Assembly (NCBI GenBank): GCA_963783245.1
Contig: CAWAMS010000004.1
Coordinates: 186,001-250,000 of the forward strand
Origin: Bog-473 sp963783245
GTDB taxonomy: Bacteria > Actinomycetota > Acidimicrobiia > Acidimicrobiales > RAAP-2
DNA: 64,000 bases
Reading direction: 5' to 3'
Under the pieces are notes generated by a model. It was given only the letters and a program-made list of their open reading frames with translations. It made no database searches and was not told where the DNA came from. Each line of letters begins with the position of its first letter. Within the stretch, counting starts at the first letter, position 1. Made by a program: the position numbers and the translations under genes. Of this stretch, positions 17,260 to 25,750 are shown piece by piece.

Positions 17260-18180
17260 ATGAAATTCGGGTTCGCCATTCCGGCGTATGGCCCATGGCT
17301 CGATCGTGACGCCATGGTGGCGCTGATCGAAGCGGGTGAGGAGCTCGGCTACGACTCGATCTGGTTCCCGGACCACATCGCGATTCCCGAGTACGGCAAG
17401 GACTATCTCCTGCAGCCGCCCTTCCTCGAGCCGCTGGCAGCGTGTGGATGGGGAATGGGTCTCACCCGGCGCATCCGCTTCGGAGTCGACGTCCTGGTTG
17501 CTCCGTATCGTCACCCACTGCAGGTTGCGGCCATGGCGGGGACATGGGCCCATCTCGAGCCGGGTCGCTTCGTGCTCGGGGTCGGCATCGGTTACCTTCG
17601 TGGCGAATTCGAGGTGTTGGACGCGGCGCCCTACGAGGAACGGGCAGCCGTGACGGAGGAGTTCCTGAGGGTGGTGCGCGACACGCCCGAAGGCTTCATT
17701 TTGATGCCGAGCGCCAGCGTCCCACTGTGGGTCGGAGGAAACAGCACGAAAGCACAGCGCCGCGCCGGGCTGTTGGGCGATGGGTGGCACCCGCTCTGGA
17801 TGCCGGCCGACGACTACGCCCGGGCGCGCGAGCTCATCCTCCACACCCGGGCGGAAGCCGGCTTGCCGCCGGAGTTCACGTTCTCCTACAGCTGCGGTGC
17901 GACGTCGGTGCTCGATCGGGATCCGGGCAACTGGCCGGCCCCGAGGGGGAGAGCGCCGCTCGGGACCGAGTTCTCCTACGCGCCGGCCGAGATGGTGGAT
18001 GGAGACAACCGCCCCCGCTTTGTCGGCACACCGACGCAGCTCATTGAGGACTTCGGCCAGCTGGCCCGGGCGGGCGTCGATCATGTGACGCTGCGTTTCG
18101 GTTCGATGGACGTGGTCCAGTTGGAGCGATTCGCCCGCGAGGTACTTCCCGCGTTCGAGGGTCAGGCGGGCCGGCCCTAG
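17260..18180 (+). CDS. LLM-class F420-dependent oxidoreductase
   Basis: A 306-residue luciferase-like protein, complete. It opens with the MKFGFAIPAYGP strand, then LGYDSIWFPDHIAIPE, RFVLGVGIGYLRGEFE and VPLWVGGNSTKAQRRAG, matching the F420-type subgroup. GAGGAG lies 7 nt before ATG 17260, and a TAGGAT about 50 nt upstream could be a -10. The stop codon overlaps the stop of the convergent SDR through a shared CTAG. Its role would be a hydride transfer or monooxygenation on an intermediate of the surrounding pathway. Confidence 0.87.
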   Translation: MKFGFAIPAYGPWLDRDAMVALIEAGEELGYDSIWFPDHIAIPEYGKDYLLQPPFLEPLAACGWGMGLTRRIRFGVDVLVAPYRHPLQVAAMAGTWAHLEPGRFVLGVGIGYLRGEFEVLDAAPYEERAAVTEEFLRVVRDTPEGFILMPSASVPLWVGGNSTKAQRRAGLLGDGWHPLWMPADDYARARELILHTRAEAGLPPEFTFSYSCGATSVLDRDPGNWPAPRGRAPLGTEFSYAPAEMVDGDNRPRFVGTPTQLIEDFGQLARAGVDHVTLRFGSMDVVQLERFAREVLPAFEGQAGRP

Positions 18181-18989
18181 TAGAGGCTGCGGAACTGTGG
18201 GATGACGTCAGGCGTCATTCCCCACAGCGAGCGGATGATCGACCCACCGTCGACGATCAGGGTTTGCCCGGTTATCCGGGCCGCCAACGCGGACGAGAGG
18301 AAGAGCACGCCGTTGGCGATGTCGCTTCCCCGCGGGGCGAGCAGGGGGTTCTTCTCATCGACGGCGTAGTGCCCTTCGGGCTGATCCTCGTTCCCCGTGC
18401 CGACGTTGCCCGGGGCCACGGCGTTGACCCTGATCCCATACCGCCCCAGTTCTTCGGCGAAGGTCTTGGCGAGTGAGATCACGCCGGCCTTGGCCACTCC
18501 GTAGGCGGCGTGGTAGCGCGAGCCGGTAAACCCGTCGACCGAGGCGATCGCCACGAGTGAGCCTCCCGTCCCCTGCGTGATCATGTGTCGGCTCACGATC
18601 TGCCAGAGGTCGAAGACCTGCGTGATGTTCTGGACGAGGTCCTGCTGCCACTCTTCGGGCGTGACATCCTGGATCAGGCTCCAGGTCGCCTTCCCGATGA
18701 TGTCGACGCAGACGTCGATACCGCCCAACCCGGCTGCCGCCTCGTCCACGGCACGCTGGACCTGCGCTCGATCCGTCATGTCCGCCACGACCGGAAAGGC
18801 CTTGCCGCCGATCGATTCGATCTCGGCCACGATTCCTTTCGCCCGGCCCTCGTCGATGTCGATACAGGCCACGGTGGCACCTGCTTCGGCCAGCTTCAGC
18901 GACGTCTGCCTGCCGTGTCCGGCGCGCTCGGGGATGAAGCCTGCGCCTGACACGACGGCCCGCTTCCCTGTGAGACCCAGGTCGATCAT
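18177..18989 (-). CDS. Short-chain dehydrogenase/reductase (SDR)
   Basis: A 270-residue Rossmann SDR. The nucleotide loop is VVSGAGFIPERAGHG, longer and with a different spacing from the usual TGxxxGxG. The active site YHAAYGVAKAG holds Tyr-x-x-x-Lys, preceded by the serine in IASVDGF. ATG 18989 follows GAGGAGGGG and was chosen over the start at 19016. It would oxidise an alcohol or reduce a ketone with NAD(P). The unusual insertion in the cofactor loop is worth noting. It is convergent with the LLM gene and divergent from the SMP-30-like gene. Confidence 0.85.
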   Translation of the reverse strand: MIDLGLTGKRAVVSGAGFIPERAGHGRQTSLKLAEAGATVACIDIDEGRAKGIVAEIESIGGKAFPVVADMTDRAQVQRAVDEAAAGLGGIDVCVDIIGKATWSLIQDVTPEEWQQDLVQNITQVFDLWQIVSRHMITQGTGGSLVAIASVDGFTGSRYHAAYGVAKAGVISLAKTFAEELGRYGIRVNAVAPGNVGTGNEDQPEGHYAVDEKNPLLAPRGSDIANGVLFLSSALAARITGQTLIVDGGSIIRSLWGMTPDVIPQFRSLY

Positions 18990-19103
18990 CGATTGTCCCC
19001 TCCTCATTTTGACCACGACTCGTGCTGTGGCCGGCGAACGATGCAGACCCCATGATGCTGCAAAAAACCGAACGCGTCATGTGTGGGGCATGCTGCGGAT
19101 CGG

Positions 19104-19113
19104 AACGATCGTT
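19104..19113. promoter_or_regulatory. Palindrome upstream of the SMP-30-like gene
   Basis: AACGATCGTT is a perfect 10 bp palindrome in the 159 bp divergent gap between the SDR (18989) and the SMP-30-like gene (19149). It could be an operator. No nearby regulator gene is adjacent, and a chance palindrome of this size is possible. Confidence 0.25.
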
Positions 19114-19148
19114 GCCATCAAGGATATTGTGCGGCCCGGGGGGTGACC

Positions 19149-20095
19149 ATGGCGGACGTGCACATCGACGACCTGAAGGCGATCGGTCAGGGGATCGAAA
19201 GGCCCGAGCAGGTGCTCGTCGCTCGGGATGGACGGGTCTACGCCTCCGACAAGGCCTCGGCGGTCGCGCGAAGTGCTTCCGAACGGTGGGTTGGCGCGCA
19301 TCGGGGGAGGCGGGGGGCGAGCCGAATGGCATCGCACTGGACGGCAACGGACATTTTCTCATCGCGAATTTCGGTTCGGGTGCGCTGCAGGACCTCGATC
19401 CTGCCACGGGAAGAATACGAACGGTCGTCCAGGGCAAGATCGGAGAGCGCCCGCTGCAATGGATCAACTACGTCCTCGTCGACTCGTCTGGAGCCCTTTG
19501 GGTGTCGGTGTGCGCCCAGAACGCCGACCTGCGGCACATCATCGCCCACGGGACACCCGAAGGGTACATTTTCCGACTGGGCCCACCTGACTTCCTTCCC
19601 GAAGTTGTCGCCGAAGGGGTGAACTTTCCGAATTGCATGGCCCTCGACCGCGATGAGGAGTACCTCTACGTCGTGCGAACCCTGCGGGCGGACGTCGTCC
19701 GCTTTGCGCGACAGGGGACCCGACTGGGTCCCGAGGAACAGTTCAGCCCGCCGCTGGGTGGGCGCCGCGATGACGAATACGGGGAGCATGCGATGGCGCT
19801 CATCGCCGATCGTGCGGTCACGCGGCGATGGGGGATGGCGGACGGATGTGCATTCGACGCAGAAGGGAACCTGTGGGTCACGCTGGCGCGGGCCAATCGC
19901 ATTGTGGCGGTGAGGCCCGATCGGAGCGTCACCACGATCGCCGACGATCCCGACGGCGTCCTCCTCTGCGGTCCCACCAGCGTCGCGTGGGGCGGTTCCG
20001 ACATGTGCGACGTCTACATCGGCTCGCTCGAGGCGCCGTACATCCTCCAGGGCAGGAGCTCGCTGCCGGGAATGCCGATGGTGCACCAGAAATGA
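19149..20095 (+). CDS. SMP-30/gluconolactonase-like beta-propeller (two frameshifts)
   Basis: About 314 residues resembling the SMP-30/LRE-like propeller. Repeats such as EPNGIALDGNGHFLIANF, NFPNCMALDRDEEYLYVV and ADGCAFDAEGNLWVTLA mark the blades. The first 40 residues (MADVHIDDLKAIGQG) read in one frame, and two +1 indels near 19272 and 19312, the second in a G-run, restore the rest. GGGGGGTGACC precedes ATG 19149. Family members hydrolyse lactones with a divalent metal, so a role in opening a lactone produced by the BVMO or esterase chemistry here is conceivable but unproven. Confidence 0.75.
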
Positions 20096-20162
20096 CGGTC
20101 GGTGAGGTCTGTCGCCGGTCTCGGTCGAATGACACCCGATGCAGAGCCACAGGAGGTAACAG

Positions 20163-20813
20163 GTGATGGAGGATGCCGAAACGATGCTGTCCCGCAACGA
20201 TGTCTTCGGTGCGCTGGGGACGTCGCGAGCCGTCCGGAGATTCGCGCCCACCCCGGTGCCGGCGGAAGCGATAGAGGCGCTCGTCTGGGCCGCAACCCGC
20301 GCCGCCAGCCCGGAGAACGATCAACCGTGGGAGTTCGTTGTCGTGACGGACCCGACGATGCGAGCCGAAGTGGGTCGGTTGGTGGCGGCCGCGGCCGACA
20401 TGCACGCCGCCTCGCTCCCTCCGACCGACGACCCGGGCGTGCGACGATCCCAGGAATCGGCCAAGCACCTCGTGCGGCACTTCGGGGAGACCCCGGTGAT
20501 GATCTTCGTCTGCCATCATGTCGTCGACTATCCAGAGGCGTACGTCGACGCGGGCGTCGGATTCAGCGGCGTCTTCATGGCCGCCGCAAATCTCTTGGTG
20601 GCGGCGCGCTCGCTGGGATTGGGGGCGGCGTTCACGTTCACCCACATGCTGGCCGGGCCCGACCTACCGACATTGCTCGCACTGCCCGATGACGTCGCCA
20701 TCACCGTCACGATTCCCGTGGGCTGGCCGCTCGGTGAGGTCGGACCGGTCTCGAGGCGCCCCTACGACCAGGTGCTGCACTGGAACCGGTTCGGTTCGAA
20801 GAGTCCGACCTGA
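20163..20813 (+). CDS. Nitroreductase-family FMN protein
   Basis: A 216-residue member of the nitroreductase/BluB-like FMN fold. SRAVRRFAPTPVPAE near residue 20, ATRAASPENDQPWEF near 45, and GFSGVFMAAANLLVAARSLGLGA are the usual FMN-binding and dimer segments. AGGAGG at 20151 precedes GTG 20163, and ATG 20166 is the alternative. Such enzymes reduce nitro groups, quinones or enones, or dehalogenate. It is co-directional with the SMP-30-like gene 67 nt upstream. Confidence 0.87.
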   Translation: MMEDAETMLSRNDVFGALGTSRAVRRFAPTPVPAEAIEALVWAATRAASPENDQPWEFVVVTDPTMRAEVGRLVAAAADMHAASLPPTDDPGVRRSQESAKHLVRHFGETPVMIFVCHHVVDYPEAYVDAGVGFSGVFMAAANLLVAARSLGLGAAFTFTHMLAGPDLPTLLALPDDVAITVTIPVGWPLGEVGPVSRRPYDQVLHWNRFGSKSPT

Positions 20814-20958
20814 GGCCCGGTCCGGGTCCCTTGTGGGGCGCCTGTTTCGTCGCTACTATGACTTTTCTCGATCATTGTAAGCATTGCAGCAGGTAGCAAG
20901 GGGTGGGAAGGTCGAGGGGGGAGTGCCCGCCGACCGTGAGGCATCCGAGGAGGAGCCA

Positions 20959-21525
20959 ATGTCACAGCGGATCACGCACAGCGAATGTATTTACGCACCC
21001 GGAGATGGCGACCTGGTCAAGGAACTCTTCCTCGCCCTCGGCTTCGCCGTCACGAAGGTCGAGCCGCACCCGTACATCATCGCCCACGTCGACCCCGACG
21101 TGATGGACGTCATGAGCAACGTCATCTATGCCTCAGAGCTGACCGAGATGCAACAACAGTTCGAGAAGACGCTCCAGGCGACCCTGGCCGCTTCGGCAGA
21201 ATTCCGCGAGGCCACCGACAACTGGGAGAAGGACTTCCGCGACGACCCGCAACGCTCGGTCCACTTCGGTTTCGAGTACCCGTCCCGGGACAGTTTCCAG
21301 GCCACCATCGATCGCCTGCGCGAAGCGAGCGGGCCGGGCAAGCCCCTCGAAGGACGGCTCCTGGTCACCGGCGTGTATTTCCCGGGCGACGAAGGATCGA
21401 TCACCGAGACGATGGCGCAGGGATTCGTGTGGACCGACGTCATGGCTTCGGGGATTCTCACGTTCGGCCAGCACCTCGAGCTGCAGTGGCACATTGAGCC
21501 ATCGGTCGTGCCGACGCCCGCATAG
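20959..21525 (+). CDS. Hypothetical protein, possibly VOC-like
   Basis: A 188-residue soluble protein that I do not recognise with certainty. The start (ITHSECIYAPGD, then LVKELFLALGFAVTKV) resembles the first beta-alpha unit of the vicinal oxygen chelate/glyoxalase fold, and a second similar unit could begin near residue 120. No signal peptide or membrane segment is seen. GAGGAGGAG lies 4 nt before ATG 20959. It sits with small barrel-type proteins and a nitroreductase, suggesting an accessory or binding role in the same pathway. The preceding 145 bp contain the TAAGCATTG element at 20878. Confidence 0.6.
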   Translation: MSQRITHSECIYAPGDGDLVKELFLALGFAVTKVEPHPYIIAHVDPDVMDVMSNVIYASELTEMQQQFEKTLQATLAASAEFREATDNWEKDFRDDPQRSVHFGFEYPSRDSFQATIDRLREASGPGKPLEGRLLVTGVYFPGDEGSITETMAQGFVWTDVMASGILTFGQHLELQWHIEPSVVPTPA

Positions 21526-21560
21526 CGCGCGAGCTCGAACCTCAGCTCAGCCCGACGTGC

Positions 21561-21582
21561 CGTGGGCGCGTTCGGGCCCACG
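21561..21582 (+). terminator. Stem-loop downstream of the hypothetical gene
   Basis: CGTGGGC (21561-21567) and GCCCACG (21576-21582) form a perfect 7 bp GC-rich stem with an 8 nt loop, 36 nt after the stop at 21525. No T-tract follows. It could be an actinobacterial I-shaped terminator or an mRNA-stabilising hairpin. Confidence 0.35.
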
Positions 21583-21701
21583 TCGTGCTGTTGTGCCGGG
21601 ATGGTCCCGTCGACGGCCCGTGGTTCTTGCCGCCCATGGGTGACTGCCGTAACCTGTCAATGCTTATAGAAACATGGAGAGCGAAGTGGGGGAGGTCGGA
21701 C

Positions 21702-22022
21702 ATGGCGTATGTCGTCGATACGGTGCAGATGGAGCCTGGCAATGCCCAGGAGTACCTGCGTCTCGTAGAGACCGAGGCAGTGCCGGTGATGACCGAGGCG
21801 GGCGCAGGGTTCGTCTCGTGCTGGGAGACCTCGGGCGAGCTCGGAGAAGAGGTCAGCGTCAAGACCATTTGGTCCTTCACCGATCACGTCGAGTGGAACG
21901 TCATCCGCAAGAACATGGTCCTCGACCCCCGCTACTACGAGTACTCGCAGAAAATCGCACAGCTCCGGACGGGGGGGACCCGTCGCTTCTACTATCCGGC
22001 CTCGTTCTCGCCGTTGCGCTGA
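21702..22022 (+). CDS. Small NIPSNAP/ABM-like dimeric alpha-beta barrel protein
   Basis: A 106-residue protein with the pattern of a ferredoxin-like dimeric barrel. An opening strand YVVDTVQMEPG is followed by a helix with YLRLVETEAVPVM, a central strand FVSCWETSGELGEEVSVKTIWSF and a last helix WNVIRKNMVLDPRYY. This fits NIPSNAP or antibiotic-biosynthesis-monooxygenase-like proteins, which bind or oxidise small hydrophobic molecules. GGGAGG lies upstream of ATG 21702. The promoter region holds CAATGCTTATAGA. The function is not known, and its neighbours are a second barrel protein and amidohydrolases. Confidence 0.65.
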   Translation: MAYVVDTVQMEPGNAQEYLRLVETEAVPVMTEAGAGFVSCWETSGELGEEVSVKTIWSFTDHVEWNVIRKNMVLDPRYYEYSQKIAQLRTGGTRRFYYPASFSPLR

Positions 22023-22085
22023 GTGCGCGTGAACCCGCTGGATGACTGACCGCAACATTCGCCACAAGGCTGGGGGGTACCACCG

Positions 22086-22764
22086 GTGCTGAGACGCTTC
22101 GAGATCTACACGATGGCCGAGGGGGTTCCGCCGGAAAAGGTGCACGAACTCGAGGAGGCCTTCCGACGTTGCGGGGAGTTCATCCCCGAAATGAAGCATT
22201 CCGTGGTGGGGAACAATCTCTCCGACATCGACGTCCAGATGGTGTGGGAGCACGGGTACGAGTCGCCGGAGGCCTACCAGCGCTACATGGTGCATCCGTT
22301 CCACGCCAATATTCTGGATCGTTATCTTCTCAACGACTGCCCCGAGCGCATCGTCGGCAACAGCCCGTTGGGTGACGGCACCCTCGTGGGTTACACGTGC
22401 GACGGCCCCACCTACCTGATGCACGACGGCATGCGCAAAGTCGTCCTGTTCGGCCTGGAGGGCCCCGAGGAGCAGCAGAAGTCGTTCATCGAGGAGCTGC
22501 GCGCGCTCGCCGGGTCCGAAGCGCGGCGTGCTCTTGTCCGTCGTCGAACCGAACACGTTCGGGGTGGCCTGGTTCGACGGTGTGACGCCGATGCTTCCCC
22601 CCTCCCAGTGGACGCACGTGTGGGAGCTGGGGTTCGAGTCCGCCGAGGCCTATGACGCGTACCAAAAGGGTCCGTCGCCCCTGGCGCGCGCGGAACGAGA
22701 TGCGTGGTCGGGCATCGACGTGGTGCGCCAGGCCGTCGAAATGCACTACGACGTGAAACTGTGA
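22086..22764 (+). CDS. Double Dabb-like alpha/beta barrel protein (one frameshift)
   Basis: About 225 residues forming two stress-responsive A/B barrel-like (Dabb) repeats. The first contains VQMVWEHGYESPEAYQRYM and the second THVWELGFESAEAYDAYQ, clear internal copies. The frame shifts near 22520 between the halves, and the second half runs to 22764. Start GTG 22086 follows GGGGGGT. Dabb proteins are small dimeric barrels, some of which are cyclases or binding proteins. A single chain with two copies could be a covalent dimer. The role is unknown. The gene is followed 14 nt later by an amidohydrolase. Confidence 0.65.
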
Positions 22765-22778
22765 ACCGGGAGCGACAG

Positions 22779-24019
22779 ATGGCGATCGGAAGAAGAGCAA
22801 AGTTTCGAGATACCGCGATTCATCTCGGTCGACGATCACCTGGTCGAGCCGCACGGTCTCTGGCAGGATCGTTTGCCTTCCAAGTTCAAGGAGCAAGGCC
22901 CTCGTGTGCAGCGTCAGAAGGGCCAGGTCGTCTACAGCCCCGACCGGGCAACCGGGATTCGCCACGACCGACGGGCCCGAGGCCCGCTGGTGCGACGTCT
23001 GGTACTACGAGGACACCGCGTGGCCGATGCACGCCGCATTTGCGGCCGTCGGACCCACTGCCCTGTTGCCGGCGACGACCGCTCTGACCTACGACGATCT
23101 CTTGCCGGGCTGCTTCGACCAAACCCAGCGGTTGGCCGATATGGATGCCAACCACACCGAGGCCAGCCTCTGCTTCCCGACCGTGCCCCGCTTCTGTGGG
23201 CAGTTGTTCCTCAATCGTCAGGACATGGAGCTGGCCCACCACTGCGTGCGGGCGTACAACGACTTCATGATCGACGAGTGGTGCGGCGGTGCGGGCGCAG
23301 GCCGACTGATCCCCTTGACCCTCGTCCCGCTCTGGGACCCGGCACTTGCGGCCGCAGAGGTCCGCCGGTGCGCCGACCTGGGCTCGCATGCGGTGGCGTT
23401 CTCGGAGAGCCCCTCGGAGCTCGGTCTGCCGAGCATCCACACCGGAGAGTGGGAGCCGTTCTTTGCCGCGTGCGCGGAGACGAACACGGTCATCAACATG
23501 CACATTGGGTCGTCGTCGAAGCAGTCACAGACGTCACCGGGCGCACCCATGATCGCCATGGTGGCGCTCACGTCGGAGAACTCCGTCCATGCACTGGTCG
23601 ACTGGCTCCTCTGTGGCGCACTGGCGCGGTACCCGAGCCTCAAAATCGCCCTGAGCGAGAGCCAGGTCGGGTGGATGCCGTTCATCCTCGAGCGATTGGA
23701 CAGCGCCTGGCGCAGGAGCAAGAACTACGACCCGAGCATCTACGAGCGAATTCCTGAACCTCCGAGTTCGTATGTACCCGACCGGGTCTTTGCGTGTGTC
23801 TTCGATGACTCTGTCGGCCTCGTCCTTCGGGACCACGTCGGCATGAGCCAGATCATGTTCGAGACCGACTACCCGCACGCCGACTCGACATTCCCCGAGT
23901 CCAAACTGGTGGCGGAGAAGATGATCGCCGAGGCCGGTCTCTCCACGTCCGAGGCGCACCAATTCCTACGCACCAACGCGATCGCGTGCTACGACCTGCA
24001 ACAGTTCGGTATCGAGTAG
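22779..24019 (+). CDS. Amidohydrolase-2 family (ACMSD-like) protein (two frameshifts)
   Basis: About 413 residues of the amidohydrolase-2 TIM-barrel family, which includes metal-dependent decarboxylases and hydrolases. The N terminus MAIGRRAKF, FISVDDHLVEPHGLWQDRLP and the later ARWCDVWYYED lie in three frames, with indels near 22804 and 22955. From there it is clean to 24019, with NMHIGSSSKQ and FETDYPHADSTFP as metal-site segments. Sequences of this subgroup start with S/D-x-D-x-H-x-x-EP rather than HxH. It ends 3 nt before a D-aminoacylase-like gene, and a similar pair recurs at 55.6-58.5 kb. Confidence 0.8.
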
Positions 24020-24022
24020 CCG

Positions 24023-25720
24023 ATGCTCGACGTGTTGATCGAAGGCGCGACCGTCGTTGACGGGACGGGGCAGGGTGCGGTCGTCGCATCTGTCGGTATC
24101 GAAGCCGGGCGGCTGCGCGTCGGCGATGCGGTACGCGGCGCGTTGGCAGGGCAGCACGTCGACGGGGCGGGACTGGTGCTGTGCCCGGGCTTCGTCGATG
24201 TGCACACGCACTTTGATGCACAGGTCTTTTGGGATCCCTTCCTCACGCCGTCGTCCCTTCACGGTGTGACGACAGTGGTGGCCGGCAATTGCGGATTCTC
24301 CATCGCGCCGCTGGACGAGGTCGACGCCGACTACATGATGCGGTTGTTGGCCCGCGTCGAGGGCATTCCTCTTGCCGCGCTCCAAGAGGGGGTCCCCTGG
24401 AACTGGCACACGTTCGGCGAGTATCTCTCCGCCGTGGCGGCGGCCCAACCCGCGGTCAACTTCGGTGCCATGGTCGGGCATTCAGCCCTACGTCGCAACG
24501 TGCTCGGCGCCGACAGCGGGACCCAGAGGGTGTCCGCCGCCTCGCTGGACCGGTTGCGGCGGGCTCTTCGACATGCGTTGGAGGCGGGGGCTATGGGATT
24601 CTCCTCGTCGTGGGGCGGAGCCCACTTCGACGGCAACGGCGACCCCGTGCCGTCACGCAACGCCGACGCGACGGAGCTCATCGCACTCTGCGAGGAGTTG
24701 GCCGCCTTTCCCGGGACGCAAGTCGAGTTCATTCCCACCATGCATCCGTTCAGCCAGGCGCACATCGAGCTGATGACCGACATGTCGGTGGCGGCGCGCG
24801 CACCGCTCAACTGGAATGTCCTGATCACTCTCGATGCAGAGGAATGCGAGGGCAAGCTTTCCGCATCCGACCACGCCGCCGCCAACGGTGGTCGTGTGGT
24901 CGCCCTGAGTTACCCGGGGCCGATGCGCGCACGCGTCTCACTGCTCAGCTCGGCCTTCGATGCCATTCCGGGCTGGTCGGAGACGATGGCCTTGCCACCG
25001 GACGAGATCGTTCGCCAGCTGAACGACCCCGTCGAGAGGGAGCGCCTGCGTGACCTCGCCGCCCAGGGCGAGAGCGCCACACTCGGCCTCACCAGATTCG
25101 AGAACCTCCGTGTCCTCGACACGTACACCGACGACACGCGGGCGATGGAGGGACGGTTACTCGGTGATCTGGCGCGCGAGCGCGGGGGTGAACCGTTCGA
25201 CGTCCTCTGTGACCTGGCGACGGCCGACATTCGGACGGGTTTCAACCGGGCGCCCATAGGCGACGACGCAGCCAGCTGGGAGTTGCGGCTCCAAAGCTGG
25301 AAGGATCCCCGGGTGATCATGGGGGCATCCGACGCGGGCGCGCACATCGACATGTTGTCGACCTTCGACTACCCCGTCGCACTTTTGGCTATGGCCAGAG
25401 AACGCGACGCGCTGTCGCTACCCGAGGTCATCCGCTCGCTGACCGACGTACCGGCGACGCTGTACGGCATGAAGGAGATGGGCCGCATCGAGGACGGTTT
25501 TCGGGCCGACATCCTTCTGTTCGACCCCGAGACGGTTGCTCCGGGGCGGGTCAGCTGGCGGGAGGATCTTCCCGGTGGCGCCGGACGTCTCTTCAGCGAG
25601 CCGGAGGGGGTCGAGCACGTCTTCGTGAACGGGACGGAGATCGCGTCCGGGGGAACGCTCACCGGAGAACGCCCGGGCCGGGTGCTGAGGGCGGGAATCG
25701 ACACCGGCCCCAACTTCTGA
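24023..25720 (+). CDS. N-acyl-D-amino-acid deacylase (D-aminoacylase)-like amidohydrolase
   Basis: An intact 565-residue amidohydrolase. GFVDVHTHFDAQ carries the HxH metal pair, AGNCGFSIAP holds the cysteine that bridges zinc in D-aminoacylase, and GASDAGAHI gives the late catalytic aspartate. Family members cleave N-acyl-D-amino acids, and many close relatives have unknown amide or cyclic substrates. It begins 3 nt after the amidohydrolase-2 gene, implying coupled expression. Two paralogues lie in this window (28532 and 56816). The convergent AAA-VWA gene ends 30 nt downstream. Confidence 0.87.
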   Translation: MLDVLIEGATVVDGTGQGAVVASVGIEAGRLRVGDAVRGALAGQHVDGAGLVLCPGFVDVHTHFDAQVFWDPFLTPSSLHGVTTVVAGNCGFSIAPLDEVDADYMMRLLARVEGIPLAALQEGVPWNWHTFGEYLSAVAAAQPAVNFGAMVGHSALRRNVLGADSGTQRVSAASLDRLRRALRHALEAGAMGFSSSWGGAHFDGNGDPVPSRNADATELIALCEELAAFPGTQVEFIPTMHPFSQAHIELMTDMSVAARAPLNWNVLITLDAEECEGKLSASDHAAANGGRVVALSYPGPMRARVSLLSSAFDAIPGWSETMALPPDEIVRQLNDPVERERLRDLAAQGESATLGLTRFENLRVLDTYTDDTRAMEGRLLGDLARERGGEPFDVLCDLATADIRTGFNRAPIGDDAASWELRLQSWKDPRVIMGASDAGAHIDMLSTFDYPVALLAMARERDALSLPEVIRSLTDVPATLYGMKEMGRIEDGFRADILLFDPETVAPGRVSWREDLPGGAGRLFSEPEGVEHVFVNGTEIASGGTLTGERPGRVLRAGIDTGPNF

Positions 25721-25750
25721 ACCGGGCCTGAGGCGTGTCCGTCGGCCGCC

